This document shows, in pieces, positions 47,162-55,393 of a stretch of 64,000 bases of DNA (its first letter is position 1; the number at the start of each line of letters is the position of its first letter). A program made the translations under genes and the position numbers. Below the pieces are notes generated by a model. The model was not told the origin of the DNA. It made no database searches and saw nothing but the letters and a program-made list of their open reading frames with translations. The stretch is from the NCBI RefSeq assembly GCF_003054265.1, contig NZ_QBKT01000005.1, positions 124,001 through 188,000 of the forward strand, given 5' to 3'. This DNA is from Kordia periserrulae. GTDB lineage: Bacteria; Bacteroidota; Bacteroidia; Flavobacteriales; Flavobacteriaceae.

Positions 47162-50100
47162 ATGAGGTTAAAGTTACTCTCTACAACAGTATTACTTTTA
47201 AATATTTTTTTTACCACTACAGCAATAGCACAACCTTCAAATGACGATTTTGCGAACGCCATTCCAGTAAGTTGCGGTGGAAACTACACATCATCAACAG
47301 CACAAGCAACTCTTGACGAAAACAATGCGCCAGATTCTGTAAATCCTCAAGTGGATTTAAATGCGCCAAATATTTGGTATTCTTACACAGGTTCAGGAAC
47401 TCCAGAAATTGTGACTGTGGATTTATGTGCTTCCGGATACGATACTTCCTATTTGGTGTATACAGGAACTTCTGGAAATTTAACTTTAGTTGCGGCAAAT
47501 GACGATAATGAGGATCAATGCGGGCCAGGATATCGTTCGTATGGAACCTTTGAATCTGATGGAACGACCACGTATTACATTACAGTTACAGGATACGATT
47601 CATCAAGTTTTGGAGATGTTGACCTAACAATTTCCTGTGAAGAATATACACCAATACCAGACACTATTGAACTTGCTGTGCCAATCGTACCATCGCCAGA
47701 AGGGACAGGCTGTCCTACGGGGTATTCATTCGTGCTTGATTTTGCTACAGATACAACCGATAGCGGTATGGGAGGTTGTTATGACAACGAAGTGGAAGGA
47801 TTGGATCAATTCTTTACGTGGACAGCAACTACAAATGGGTTACTATTTAGCAGTACACTACCTTCGGAAGGACTCGGAGGAATAATTGTGAGAAATGCAA
47901 GTGCACCGTATGACATCATTGATTGTAGTGGGGTAGATCAATTTATTACACCTATTCTCAGGGGATGGGATATTGGAGACGATGTAATCATTCAAATATA
48001 TAGAGGTGAAGGGCAAACAGGAACTTTAGATGTAAGCTTCTGTTTAGAAGAAAAAACAATCATTGCGCCACCTAATGATACAGCTGCAGGTGCAATTCCA
48101 ATAACAGTAGGCTTAGCGGGAAGTGACTGTTCAACTACAAATAGCAATCAAACAGTTTACTTCAATACAAGTACCTATACTACGACAGCCAGCGGAACAG
48201 TAGCTTCTTGCAGACCTGATAGTACAGGTGTCGATCAATTTTTTACGTGGACAGCAACTTCTACAGGACTCCTTTTAGGAGAAAATGATGACGCTATTGG
48301 AATTGCCATACGCAGTACTTCAGGACAGGAATACGCGTGTGCAGTCAGAGGCTCGGGTGATCCTATAAAATTGAGTGGTTGGCAAGTTGGCGAAGAACTA
48401 ATCATCCAAATATATAATTTTGAAAACAGTCACAAAGACGCATTCTCCTTTTGTTTACGAGAATATAATACGTCCGAAAATGATTTAATTACAGGAGCAA
48501 TTCCAATTACTCCAGATGCGCTTGGAAACGATTGTACCGAAAGAACATTATTTTTTAGTTCAGATGGAACCACTGATAGCGGACTTGATGGAAGCTGTAA
48601 TACAACAAATACAGGATATGATCAATTCTTTACATGGACAGCAACGACAAATGCTTTACTTTGGAGTGGACTCACTGGTAGTCCGGGAATTATCATAAGA
48701 GATGTAGCAGGAAATGAAATTACATGCGCAAATACGATTACTCCAGATGATACCGTACTAACTGGTTGGCAAGTTGGAGACGAATTAATCATTCAAATTT
48801 ATGATTGGGTATTTCAAGATTCGAAAGGAACCTATGCAAATAATGTTGAAACATCGTATGTTGATGTTTCATTTTGTCTAAAAGAACATACACTAGAAAT
48901 TCCTGGGTTAACCTATGTGCCAGATGATAACTTTGAGCAAGCCTTAATTGATTATGGCTATGATACTACATTAGATAATTACGTCACAACAGCAAATATT
49001 AGCACGGTAAACGACTTAAACATCCGCGATCTTGGTATTTTTGACCTTACAGGAATAGAAGACTTTGCTAGTTTAGAAATCTTAAACTGCGGATTGAACT
49101 TCTTAGGCGAATTAGACCTAAGTAACAATACAAACCTAAACTATCTCATAGCAGATAATGCAGCATTAACGGCTTTAAATGTAAAAAACGGCAACAATAC
49201 CAACGTGACCACATTTAACACACTTGGGAACATAGACTTATTCTGTATAGAAGTAGATGATGCAGCGTATAGTACTGCCAATTGGACAAATATTGAATCC
49301 ACAACAAGCTTCAGTACAAACTGTGGCTCGACTGTAAATGACGAATGTGTAAATGCTATTTCAGTACCTATTAGTGATGCTACGTGCAACAATACGGTTG
49401 CAGGAACGCTATTTCAAGCAACAAATTCAAACTCATTGCAATGCTTTGGAGACTTGCCAAACTTTACAGATGTTTGGTTTAGTTTTGTTGCCACAGAAAC
49501 GACACACAACATTGCATTGCAAAACACCACAGGACCATCCAACACTGTATTCCATGCTGTGATAGATGCACAAACGTACAATTGCGAAAACATTACAAAT
49601 GCTATCTACTGTTCGGATGAATTGGAAAGTCAGGCAACTGGATTAACCATCGGAAACACCTATTACATTCAAGTATACTCTTATGTAGCAAACTCCACAG
49701 AAACCTTTGATCTATGTGTATCAACAAACGCAACTGCTGGGTTAACCTATGTGCCAGATGACAACTTTGAGCAAGCCTTAATTGATTATGGTTATGATAC
49801 TACATTAGATAATTACGTAACAACGGCAAACATTAGCACGGTAAACGACTTAAACATCCGCGATCTCGGTATTTTTGATCTCACAGGAATAGAAGACTTT
49901 GCAGGCTTAGAAATCTTAAACTGCGGATTGAACTTCTTAGGCGAATTAGACCTAAGTAACAACACAAACCTGAACTATCTCATAGCAGATAATGCAGCAT
50001 TAACTGTATTAAATGTAAAAAACGGCAACAATACCAACGTGACCACATTCAACACACTTGGTAACATAGACTTATTCTGTATAGAAGTAGATGATGCCAC

Positions 50101-51787
50101 GTATAGTACTGCCAATTGGACAAATATTGAACCCACAACAAGCTTTAGTACAAACTGTGGCTCGACTGTAAATGACGAATGTGTAAATGCTATTTCAGTA
50201 CCTATTAGTGATGCTACGTGCAACAATACGGTTGCAGGAACGCTATTTCAAGCAACAAATTCAAACTCATTGCAATGCTTTGGAGACTTGCCAAACTTTA
50301 CAGATGTTTGGTTTAGTTTTGTTGCCACAGAAACGACACACAACATTGCATTACAAAACACCACAGGTCCATCCAACACTGTTTTTCATGCAATCATAGA
50401 CGCACAAACGTACAATTGCGGAAACATTACGAATGCTATCTACTGTTCGGATGAATTGGAAAGTCAAGCAACAGGATTAACCATCGGAAACACGTATTAC
50501 ATTCAAGTGTATTCTTATGTCGAAAACTCAAACGAAACCTTTGATCTATGTGTATCTACAAACACAACTGCTGGATTAACCTATGTTCCAGATGATAACT
50601 TTGAGCAAGCCTTAATTGATTATGGTTATGATACTACATTAGATAATTACGTCACAACAGCAAATATTAGCACGGTAAACGACTTAAACATCCGCGATCT
50701 CGGTATTTTTGACCTTACAGGAATAGAAGACTTTGCTGGTTTAGAAATCTTAAACTGCGGATTGAACTTCTTAGGCGAATTAGACCTAAGTAACAACACA
50801 AACCTAAACTATCTCATAGCAGATAATGCAGCATTAACTGTATTAAATGTAAAAAACGGCAACAATACGAACGTGACCACATTCAACACACTTGGTAATA
50901 TAGATTTATTCTGTATAGAAGTAGATGATGCTGCGTATAGTACTGCCAATTGGACAAATATTGAACCTACAACAAGTTTCAATGAATTCTGCGGCAGTCC
51001 TATTCAAGTAGCAGCAAAAGTATACTTGCAAGGTGCAATGTTGGAAAACACAGGAGGTTTGATGCGAACCGATCTCAAAGACAATAATTATATTCCAACA
51101 GTAAGTCCGTACGCAGATGGAACTACCATTCTTGCTACCGATCCTGTATTTATGGCTACAGGACAAGACAAAATTGTCGATTGGATTTGGATAGAACTCA
51201 GAGATGCCAACAATCCTACAAGTATCATTGATGGAAAATCGGCATTATTACAACAAGATGGAGACGTTGTAGAGGCAGTTTCTGATAACACCTCAACTCC
51301 TGTAAGTTTTAATCAAGTGTCTGGCGATTACTACATAGTCATAAAACACAGAAATCACTTAGGAATCATGTCTGGTAGTCAAATTGGGTTAACGAATACT
51401 GCTGTCACTACTGTAGATTTTACCGATAGTAACAACCAAATCACCTACGGTACAAATGCGCAAACAACCTTTGGAATGCCCGCAAACACAGTAGCAATGT
51501 GGTGTGGAAACGCAAACGGAGATAACGTTGTGCAATACTCTGGAACCAATCCAGATGTCCCAGCAATACTCGCAACAGTACTAAATGATGCTGGAAACTT
51601 CTTGAATTTTCCAACCTTTACAATCACAGGCTATAATTCAAACGATATCAACTTGGACGGAAACACGCAATACACAGGGATAAATCCAGATACACCAATC
51701 ATCCTACAAAATGTATTCGTACATCCAGGAAACTTCTTAAACTTTAGTACGTTTCAAATCGTAGAACAATTGCCTAATAACGAATAA
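47162..51787 (+). CDS. Giant secreted surface protein with internal tandem repeats
   Basis: This 1541-residue exported protein (signal MRLKLLSTTVLLLNIFFTTT...AIAQ) contains an opening beta-sandwich module (about 25-165; SNDDFANAIPVSC) and three related modules of about 130 residues (175-580; each with GxDQFFTWTAT and GDELIIQIY). It then has two full copies plus one partial copy of a 278-residue unit (from residue 582). Each unit joins a short LRR-like segment (LNIRDLGIFDLTGIEDF, LEILNCGLNFLGELDLSNNT) to a second sandwich. The C-terminus (about 1280-1541) has DWIWIELRDANNP and dockerin-like calcium loops (NANGDNVVQYSG, DINLDGNTQYTG), a module common at the ends of large Bacteroidota surface proteins. 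It is likely an adhesin or binding protein; no enzyme motif is seen. Confidence 0.75.
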   Translation: MRLKLLSTTVLLLNIFFTTTAIAQPSNDDFANAIPVSCGGNYTSSTAQATLDENNAPDSVNPQVDLNAPNIWYSYTGSGTPEIVTVDLCASGYDTSYLVYTGTSGNLTLVAANDDNEDQCGPGYRSYGTFESDGTTTYYITVTGYDSSSFGDVDLTISCEEYTPIPDTIELAVPIVPSPEGTGCPTGYSFVLDFATDTTDSGMGGCYDNEVEGLDQFFTWTATTNGLLFSSTLPSEGLGGIIVRNASAPYDIIDCSGVDQFITPILRGWDIGDDVIIQIYRGEGQTGTLDVSFCLEEKTIIAPPNDTAAGAIPITVGLAGSDCSTTNSNQTVYFNTSTYTTTASGTVASCRPDSTGVDQFFTWTATSTGLLLGENDDAIGIAIRSTSGQEYACAVRGSGDPIKLSGWQVGEELIIQIYNFENSHKDAFSFCLREYNTSENDLITGAIPITPDALGNDCTERTLFFSSDGTTDSGLDGSCNTTNTGYDQFFTWTATTNALLWSGLTGSPGIIIRDVAGNEITCANTITPDDTVLTGWQVGDELIIQIYDWVFQDSKGTYANNVETSYVDVSFCLKEHTLEIPGLTYVPDDNFEQALIDYGYDTTLDNYVTTANISTVNDLNIRDLGIFDLTGIEDFASLEILNCGLNFLGELDLSNNTNLNYLIADNAALTALNVKNGNNTNVTTFNTLGNIDLFCIEVDDAAYSTANWTNIESTTSFSTNCGSTVNDECVNAISVPISDATCNNTVAGTLFQATNSNSLQCFGDLPNFTDVWFSFVATETTHNIALQNTTGPSNTVFHAVIDAQTYNCENITNAIYCSDELESQATGLTIGNTYYIQVYSYVANSTETFDLCVSTNATAGLTYVPDDNFEQALIDYGYDTTLDNYVTTANISTVNDLNIRDLGIFDLTGIEDFAGLEILNCGLNFLGELDLSNNTNLNYLIADNAALTVLNVKNGNNTNVTTFNTLGNIDLFCIEVDDATYSTANWTNIEPTTSFSTNCGSTVNDECVNAISVPISDATCNNTVAGTLFQATNSNSLQCFGDLPNFTDVWFSFVATETTHNIALQNTTGPSNTVFHAIIDAQTYNCGNITNAIYCSDELESQATGLTIGNTYYIQVYSYVENSNETFDLCVSTNTTAGLTYVPDDNFEQALIDYGYDTTLDNYVTTANISTVNDLNIRDLGIFDLTGIEDFAGLEILNCGLNFLGELDLSNNTNLNYLIADNAALTVLNVKNGNNTNVTTFNTLGNIDLFCIEVDDAAYSTANWTNIEPTTSFNEFCGSPIQVAAKVYLQGAMLENTGGLMRTDLKDNNYIPTVSPYADGTTILATDPVFMATGQDKIVDWIWIELRDANNPTSIIDGKSALLQQDGDVVEAVSDNTSTPVSFNQVSGDYYIVIKHRNHLGIMSGSQIGLTNTAVTTVDFTDSNNQITYGTNAQTTFGMPANTVAMWCGNANGDNVVQYSGTNPDVPAILATVLNDAGNFLNFPTFTITGYNSNDINLDGNTQYTGINPDTPIILQNVFVHPGNFLNFSTFQIVEQLPNNE
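48905..49738 (+). repeat. 834-bp intragenic repeat, copy 1
   Basis: This is the first of the tandem units inside the giant gene (residues 582-859). It starts GGGTTAACCTATGTGCCAG and is nearly identical to the next unit at nucleotide level. Confidence 0.9.
49739..50572 (+). repeat. 834-bp intragenic repeat, copy 2
   Basis: This second unit has exactly the same length as copy 1, with scattered, mostly silent or conservative differences. It encodes residues 860-1137. Confidence 0.9.
50573..50983 (+). repeat. 834-bp intragenic repeat, partial copy 3
   Basis: Only the LRR-like half of the unit is present, to about the TTSF segment; after that the sequence diverges into the C-terminal module. The exact right border is approximate. 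Confidence 0.85.
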
Positions 51788-51963
51788 AAACAAGAACATG
51801 TAAAAATAGCATCATTGTTTTTTTAGGATTAATATAATTTATTTTTAGTATAAACTTTAATGATATCTCAATTGTTAAATCCTTTGTAAAGTATTTTCAT
51901 AAATCGCTACATATTTCGTAATTTAGCAAACCGAGTAAAAACAAAAAAATTTATAAAGAAAAT

Positions 51964-53253
51964 ATGTCAGATACCACAGCTACGTTAGAAATTAATGGCG
52001 AAAAATATGAGTTTCCAATCATTGAAGGAACAGAAAACGAACTTGCCATTGACATTAAAAGTTTAAGAGGCTCCACAGGAGGAATTATCACCATCGATCC
52101 AGGATATAAAAACACAGGTTCTTGCGAAAGTGCCATCACTTTTTTAGATGGAGAAAAAGGAATTCTACGTTACAGAGGATATGCCATTGAAGACTTAGCT
52201 GAAAAAGCAGACTTTCTAGAAGTCGCGTATCTGTTAATTTTTGGCGAATTGCCAAATACAGAACAACTGGCAAAATTTCACAAAGACATCAAAGCACAAT
52301 CTGTTGTTGACGATGATATCAAAAAAATCTTAGATGCTTTTCCAAAAAGCGCGCATCCAATGGGCGTGTTGGCATCATTGACAAACGCGTTGACAGCGTT
52401 CAATCCTTCGTCTGTAAATGTTGATTCGGAGGAAGACATGTACAAAGCGATTGTGAAAATACTAGGAAAATTTCCTGTATTGGTAGCGTGGACAATGCGT
52501 AAAAAACAAGGAATGCCATTAGATTATGGCGATTCTTCACTAGGATACGTTGAAAACGTACTAAAAATGATGTTCAAACAGCCAAACGAAGAATACAAAC
52601 TAAATCCGATTGTTGTGAATGCGTTGGATAAGTTACTAATCCTTCACGCTGACCACGAGCAAAACTGTTCAACATCAACCGTACGTATCGTAGGTTCGTC
52701 ACACGCAGGGTTATTTGCTTCTTTAGCTTCTGGAATCTCTGCACTTTGGGGACCATTACACGGAGGAGCGAACCAAGCTGTACTAGAAATGTTGGAGGCC
52801 ATTCAAGAAGACGGAGGCGATACGAAAAAATACATGGCAAAAGCGAAAGATAAAAGCGATCCGTTCCGTTTGATGGGATTCGGTCACCGTGTATATAAAA
52901 ACTTTGACCCAAGAGCAACGATTATCAAAAAAGCAGCTGATGAAGTGTTGAGCGATTTAGGAGTGGAAGATCCAATCTTAGATGTTGCGAAAGGACTTGA
53001 AAAAGAAGCGTTGGAAGACTCGTATTTCGTAGATAGAAAATTATATCCAAATGTTGACTTCTATTCAGGAATCATCTACAGAGCAATGGGAATTCCAGTA
53101 GAAATGTTTACGGTAATGTTTGCCTTAGGACGTTTGCCAGGATGGATTGCACAATGGAGAGAAATGCGCTTGCGCAAAGAGCCAATTGGTCGTCCACGTC
53201 AAGTATATATTGGAGAAAATCACAGAGCATTCAAAGACATCTCTGAAAGATAA
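51964..53253 (+). CDS. gltA: Citrate synthase
   Basis: Citrate synthase joins acetyl-CoA and oxaloacetate, the first step of the TCA cycle. The 429-residue type II form has the N-terminal extension (MSDTTATLEINGEKYEFPII) and RGYAIEDLAEKADFLEVAYL. The catalytic His is in LHADHEQNCSTSTVRIVGSS and GPLHGGANQAVLEML. GFGHRVYKNFDPRA and the catalytic Asp in VDFYSGIIYRAMGIP complete the active site. A terminator hairpin lies 20 bp after the stop. All essential residues look intact. Confidence 0.98.
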   Translation: MSDTTATLEINGEKYEFPIIEGTENELAIDIKSLRGSTGGIITIDPGYKNTGSCESAITFLDGEKGILRYRGYAIEDLAEKADFLEVAYLLIFGELPNTEQLAKFHKDIKAQSVVDDDIKKILDAFPKSAHPMGVLASLTNALTAFNPSSVNVDSEEDMYKAIVKILGKFPVLVAWTMRKKQGMPLDYGDSSLGYVENVLKMMFKQPNEEYKLNPIVVNALDKLLILHADHEQNCSTSTVRIVGSSHAGLFASLASGISALWGPLHGGANQAVLEMLEAIQEDGGDTKKYMAKAKDKSDPFRLMGFGHRVYKNFDPRATIIKKAADEVLSDLGVEDPILDVAKGLEKEALEDSYFVDRKLYPNVDFYSGIIYRAMGIPVEMFTVMFALGRLPGWIAQWREMRLRKEPIGRPRQVYIGENHRAFKDISER

Positions 53254-53272
53254 TTAACAACAAAACACACAC

Positions 53273-53308
53273 AAGCTTCATAGATTTTATATCTGTGAAG
53301 CTTTTTTA
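53273..53308 (+). terminator. Rho-independent terminator of gltA
   Basis: AAGCTTCATAGAT pairs with ATCTGTGAAGCTT (13 pairs, one G-T) around a 5-base loop and is followed by T's. Confidence 0.88.
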
Positions 53309-53332
53309 CTAGTACACCTTACCCAAAATCAC

Positions 53333-54250
53333 ATGCTAAAATTACATGTAAATGACGAAACAGCAACACTCAAAGCAGTTGTCTTAGGAACTGCCGAAAG
53401 CTGTGGTCCAACTCCAAAAGCAGAAGATTGCTACGATCCTAAATCTAAACAACATGTATTGGCAGGAACCTATCCGCTAGAAAAAGATATGATTCCAGAA
53501 ATGGAAGCGGTGGCAGCCGTGTTGAAAAAGTACGATGTGCAGGTATTCCGCCCAAAAGTCATTCAAGATTACAATCAAATATTTTCAAGAGATATTGCTT
53601 TTGTGATTGAAGATAAATTTATCAAATCGAATATTTTACCCGATCGCGAGCGTGAAATAGAAGCTATCAAACATGTAATTGAGCAAATCAATCCTGAAAA
53701 TGTCATCAAATTACCCGAAGAAGTACATGTGGAAGGCGGCGATGTAATGCCTTGGGGCGATTATATTTTTGTGGGAACGTATTCGGGAGACGATTATTCC
53801 GATTACATCACAGCGCGTACCAATATTGACGCTGTAATTGCGTTGCAAGAATTATTTCCGCACAAAACAGTAAAATCATTCGAGCTTCGAAAATCAAACA
53901 CAGACCCAAAAGAAAATGCATTACATTTAGACTGTTGCTTTCAACCGATTGGAACGGACAAAGCCATTCTGCATAAAAACGGCTTTTTAGTAGAAAAAGA
54001 ATACGAATGGTTGGTTGACTTTTTTGGGAAGGAAAACATCTTCGAAATTTCAAAAGAAGAAATGTACAATATGAATAGCAATATTTTTTCTATTTCTCCT
54101 AATGTGGTCATTTCTGAGCAAAACTTTACACGCCTTAATACATGGCTTGAAGAAAAAGGATTTACGGTTGAAAAAGTTCCGTATGCGGAAATTGCCAAGC
54201 AAGAAGGATTATTGCGTTGCAGTACCATGCCATTAATCCGAGAAAAGTAA
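53333..54250 (+). CDS. DDAH/amidinotransferase-family guanidino-group hydrolase
   Basis: This 305-residue enzyme of the pentein superfamily acts on a guanidino or ureido group of an arginine-like substrate. The family core is visible: SRDIAFVIEDKFI, the acidic motif HVEGGDVMPWGDYIFVGT, the catalytic His in ALHLDCCFQPIG and the nucleophile Cys in GLLRCSTMPLIRE at the end. This fits dimethylarginine dimethylaminohydrolase/arginine deiminase relatives. In many flavobacteria a gene of this type lies next to ctlX; here ctlX is at 57583, 3.3 kb away. The substrate is not determined. There is a hairpin terminator between it and gltA, so it has its own promoter. Confidence 0.85.
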   Translation: MLKLHVNDETATLKAVVLGTAESCGPTPKAEDCYDPKSKQHVLAGTYPLEKDMIPEMEAVAAVLKKYDVQVFRPKVIQDYNQIFSRDIAFVIEDKFIKSNILPDREREIEAIKHVIEQINPENVIKLPEEVHVEGGDVMPWGDYIFVGTYSGDDYSDYITARTNIDAVIALQELFPHKTVKSFELRKSNTDPKENALHLDCCFQPIGTDKAILHKNGFLVEKEYEWLVDFFGKENIFEISKEEMYNMNSNIFSISPNVVISEQNFTRLNTWLEEKGFTVEKVPYAEIAKQEGLLRCSTMPLIREK

Positions 54251-54294
54251 GGATTTCAGCTTTTTGCAGACTAACTTTCTTATAGATATAAAAC

Positions 54295-55107
54295 ATGAGA
54301 AAGAAAACAGCACAATTTTTAGTATGCGCATTGCTTTTATGCGTTTCTATTAGCGGAATGGCGCAAGGAGCCATCAGCGGATTTTACAATGTAAAAGGAA
54401 CAGCAACTTTGGTCTTAGGTGCTGGATTTGAAGATTCAAAAAACTATTTTATCGGTCGCGTACGAAGCGATTTAAGTCGAAATCTATACAGTGTTTCTCT
54501 CTTTGGAATTTACGGAATTAGTAATCGCCTTAACGTACAAGCGTCTTTGCCATACTTATCAAGCGGAGAGCAAAACGGATTGCAAGATGCACAAATCTTT
54601 CTCAAATACAGAGCCTTTCAAGCACAACGAGAAACTTCCAAACTAGAAGTATCATTCGCAACAGGATTTTCTACAAATGTGAGCGATTACCGAATTGGTG
54701 GACTCAACGATTTGGGACAACAAGCTAAAATTTTAGAAACGCGCGCAATGTTGCATTATCAAAAAAACTCAGGCTGGTTTGCTACAGTGCAAAGTGGTTT
54801 TTCGTTCAAATTTGAAGAAGTTCCGAACAGTTTTCCATTTACACTCAAACTAGGAAAGGCAAGCGCCAAAGGATATTTTGATGTTTGGTACGACTTTCAA
54901 TACGCTTTTGGCGGAATTGACTATCGTGGCACACCACGACCACAAAACTTCAGAGAATTAGGCGTGAATTTCCACAAAATCGGCGGAACCTACCATTTTC
55001 CGTTATCCAAAACTTCAGGAATTTACATTTCACCTTCCTACGTTATTGACGGGCGAAATGTTTTTCAAGGATTCGCATATCACGCAGGTTTTACTTATCA
55101 GTTGTAA
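54295..55107 (+). CDS. Outer-membrane beta-barrel protein of unknown function
   Basis: This 270-residue exported protein has a signal peptide (MRKKTAQFLVCALLLCVSIS...MAQ) and strands of alternating polar and aromatic residues that look like a small barrel (NYFIGRVRSDLSRNLYSVSL; LNVQASLPYLSSGEQ; IFLKYRAFQAQRETSKLEVS). It ends YHAGFTYQL with a terminal hydrophobic residue, the barrel-insertion pattern. The SLPYLSSGEQNGLQDAQIFL segment resembles proteins annotated as transporters of the meta-pathway phenol-degradation type. The 44-bp gap after the DDAH-like gene could mean co-transcription. Function is unknown. Confidence 0.6.
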   Translation: MRKKTAQFLVCALLLCVSISGMAQGAISGFYNVKGTATLVLGAGFEDSKNYFIGRVRSDLSRNLYSVSLFGIYGISNRLNVQASLPYLSSGEQNGLQDAQIFLKYRAFQAQRETSKLEVSFATGFSTNVSDYRIGGLNDLGQQAKILETRAMLHYQKNSGWFATVQSGFSFKFEEVPNSFPFTLKLGKASAKGYFDVWYDFQYAFGGIDYRGTPRPQNFRELGVNFHKIGGTYHFPLSKTSGIYISPSYVIDGRNVFQGFAYHAGFTYQL

Positions 55108-55173
55108 AAGCTTTACGCTTTCCTATAAAGCTCTATTAGCTTTACTTTTATTTTCTACATAAATAAAGTTACT

Positions 55174-55179
55174 TAATTA
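55174..55179 (+). repeat. Target-site duplication left of MITE 1
   Basis: TAATTA precedes the element at 55180 and recurs at 55394-55399. The sequence is palindromic, so it is weaker evidence alone than the duplication around the second element. Confidence 0.6.
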
Positions 55180-55393
55180 ACGTGAGTTCAACTTAAGAAA
55201 TCACTATGCAATTCATAATTCACTGAGAAATAACTAATTGTCCGTTCGAGCGCAGACGAGAACAGCTAAGAATTGATAATTTCAAAGGAATCTCGGTAGC
55301 TTCGCTCGGTATCTACGATAATGCTCGATTTGACATTGAGCATAATTTATTAGTAATCAACTACATAATAAAATAGTTATATCGAACTCACGT
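55180..55393. mobile_element. MITE-like element, copy 1 (214 bp)
   Basis: This element has no coding capacity. The left end is ACGTGAGTTCAACTTAAG and the right end, reverse-complemented, is ACGTGAGTTCGATATAAC, so the terminal inverted repeats are about 12 bp. It differs from copy 2 (58642-58855) at five positions by eye, with no gaps. It is bounded by TAATTA on both sides. A transposase would have to come from elsewhere; none is in the window. Confidence 0.85.

Noticed and set aside
48905-50983. Could the regular repeats be a CRISPR array?
   Set aside because: The unit is 834 bp, in frame and protein-coding, with no short repeat/spacer alternation; no cas genes are present.
54162-54374. Minus-strand frame over the junction of the DDAH-like and beta-barrel genes
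   Set aside because: It is antisense to two supported genes and shows no family features.
55180-55393. Could the 214-bp repeat be a structured RNA gene or a prophage attachment site?
   Set aside because: Inverted ends plus different 6-bp direct repeats at the two sites fit transposition better; no tRNA or integrase is near.
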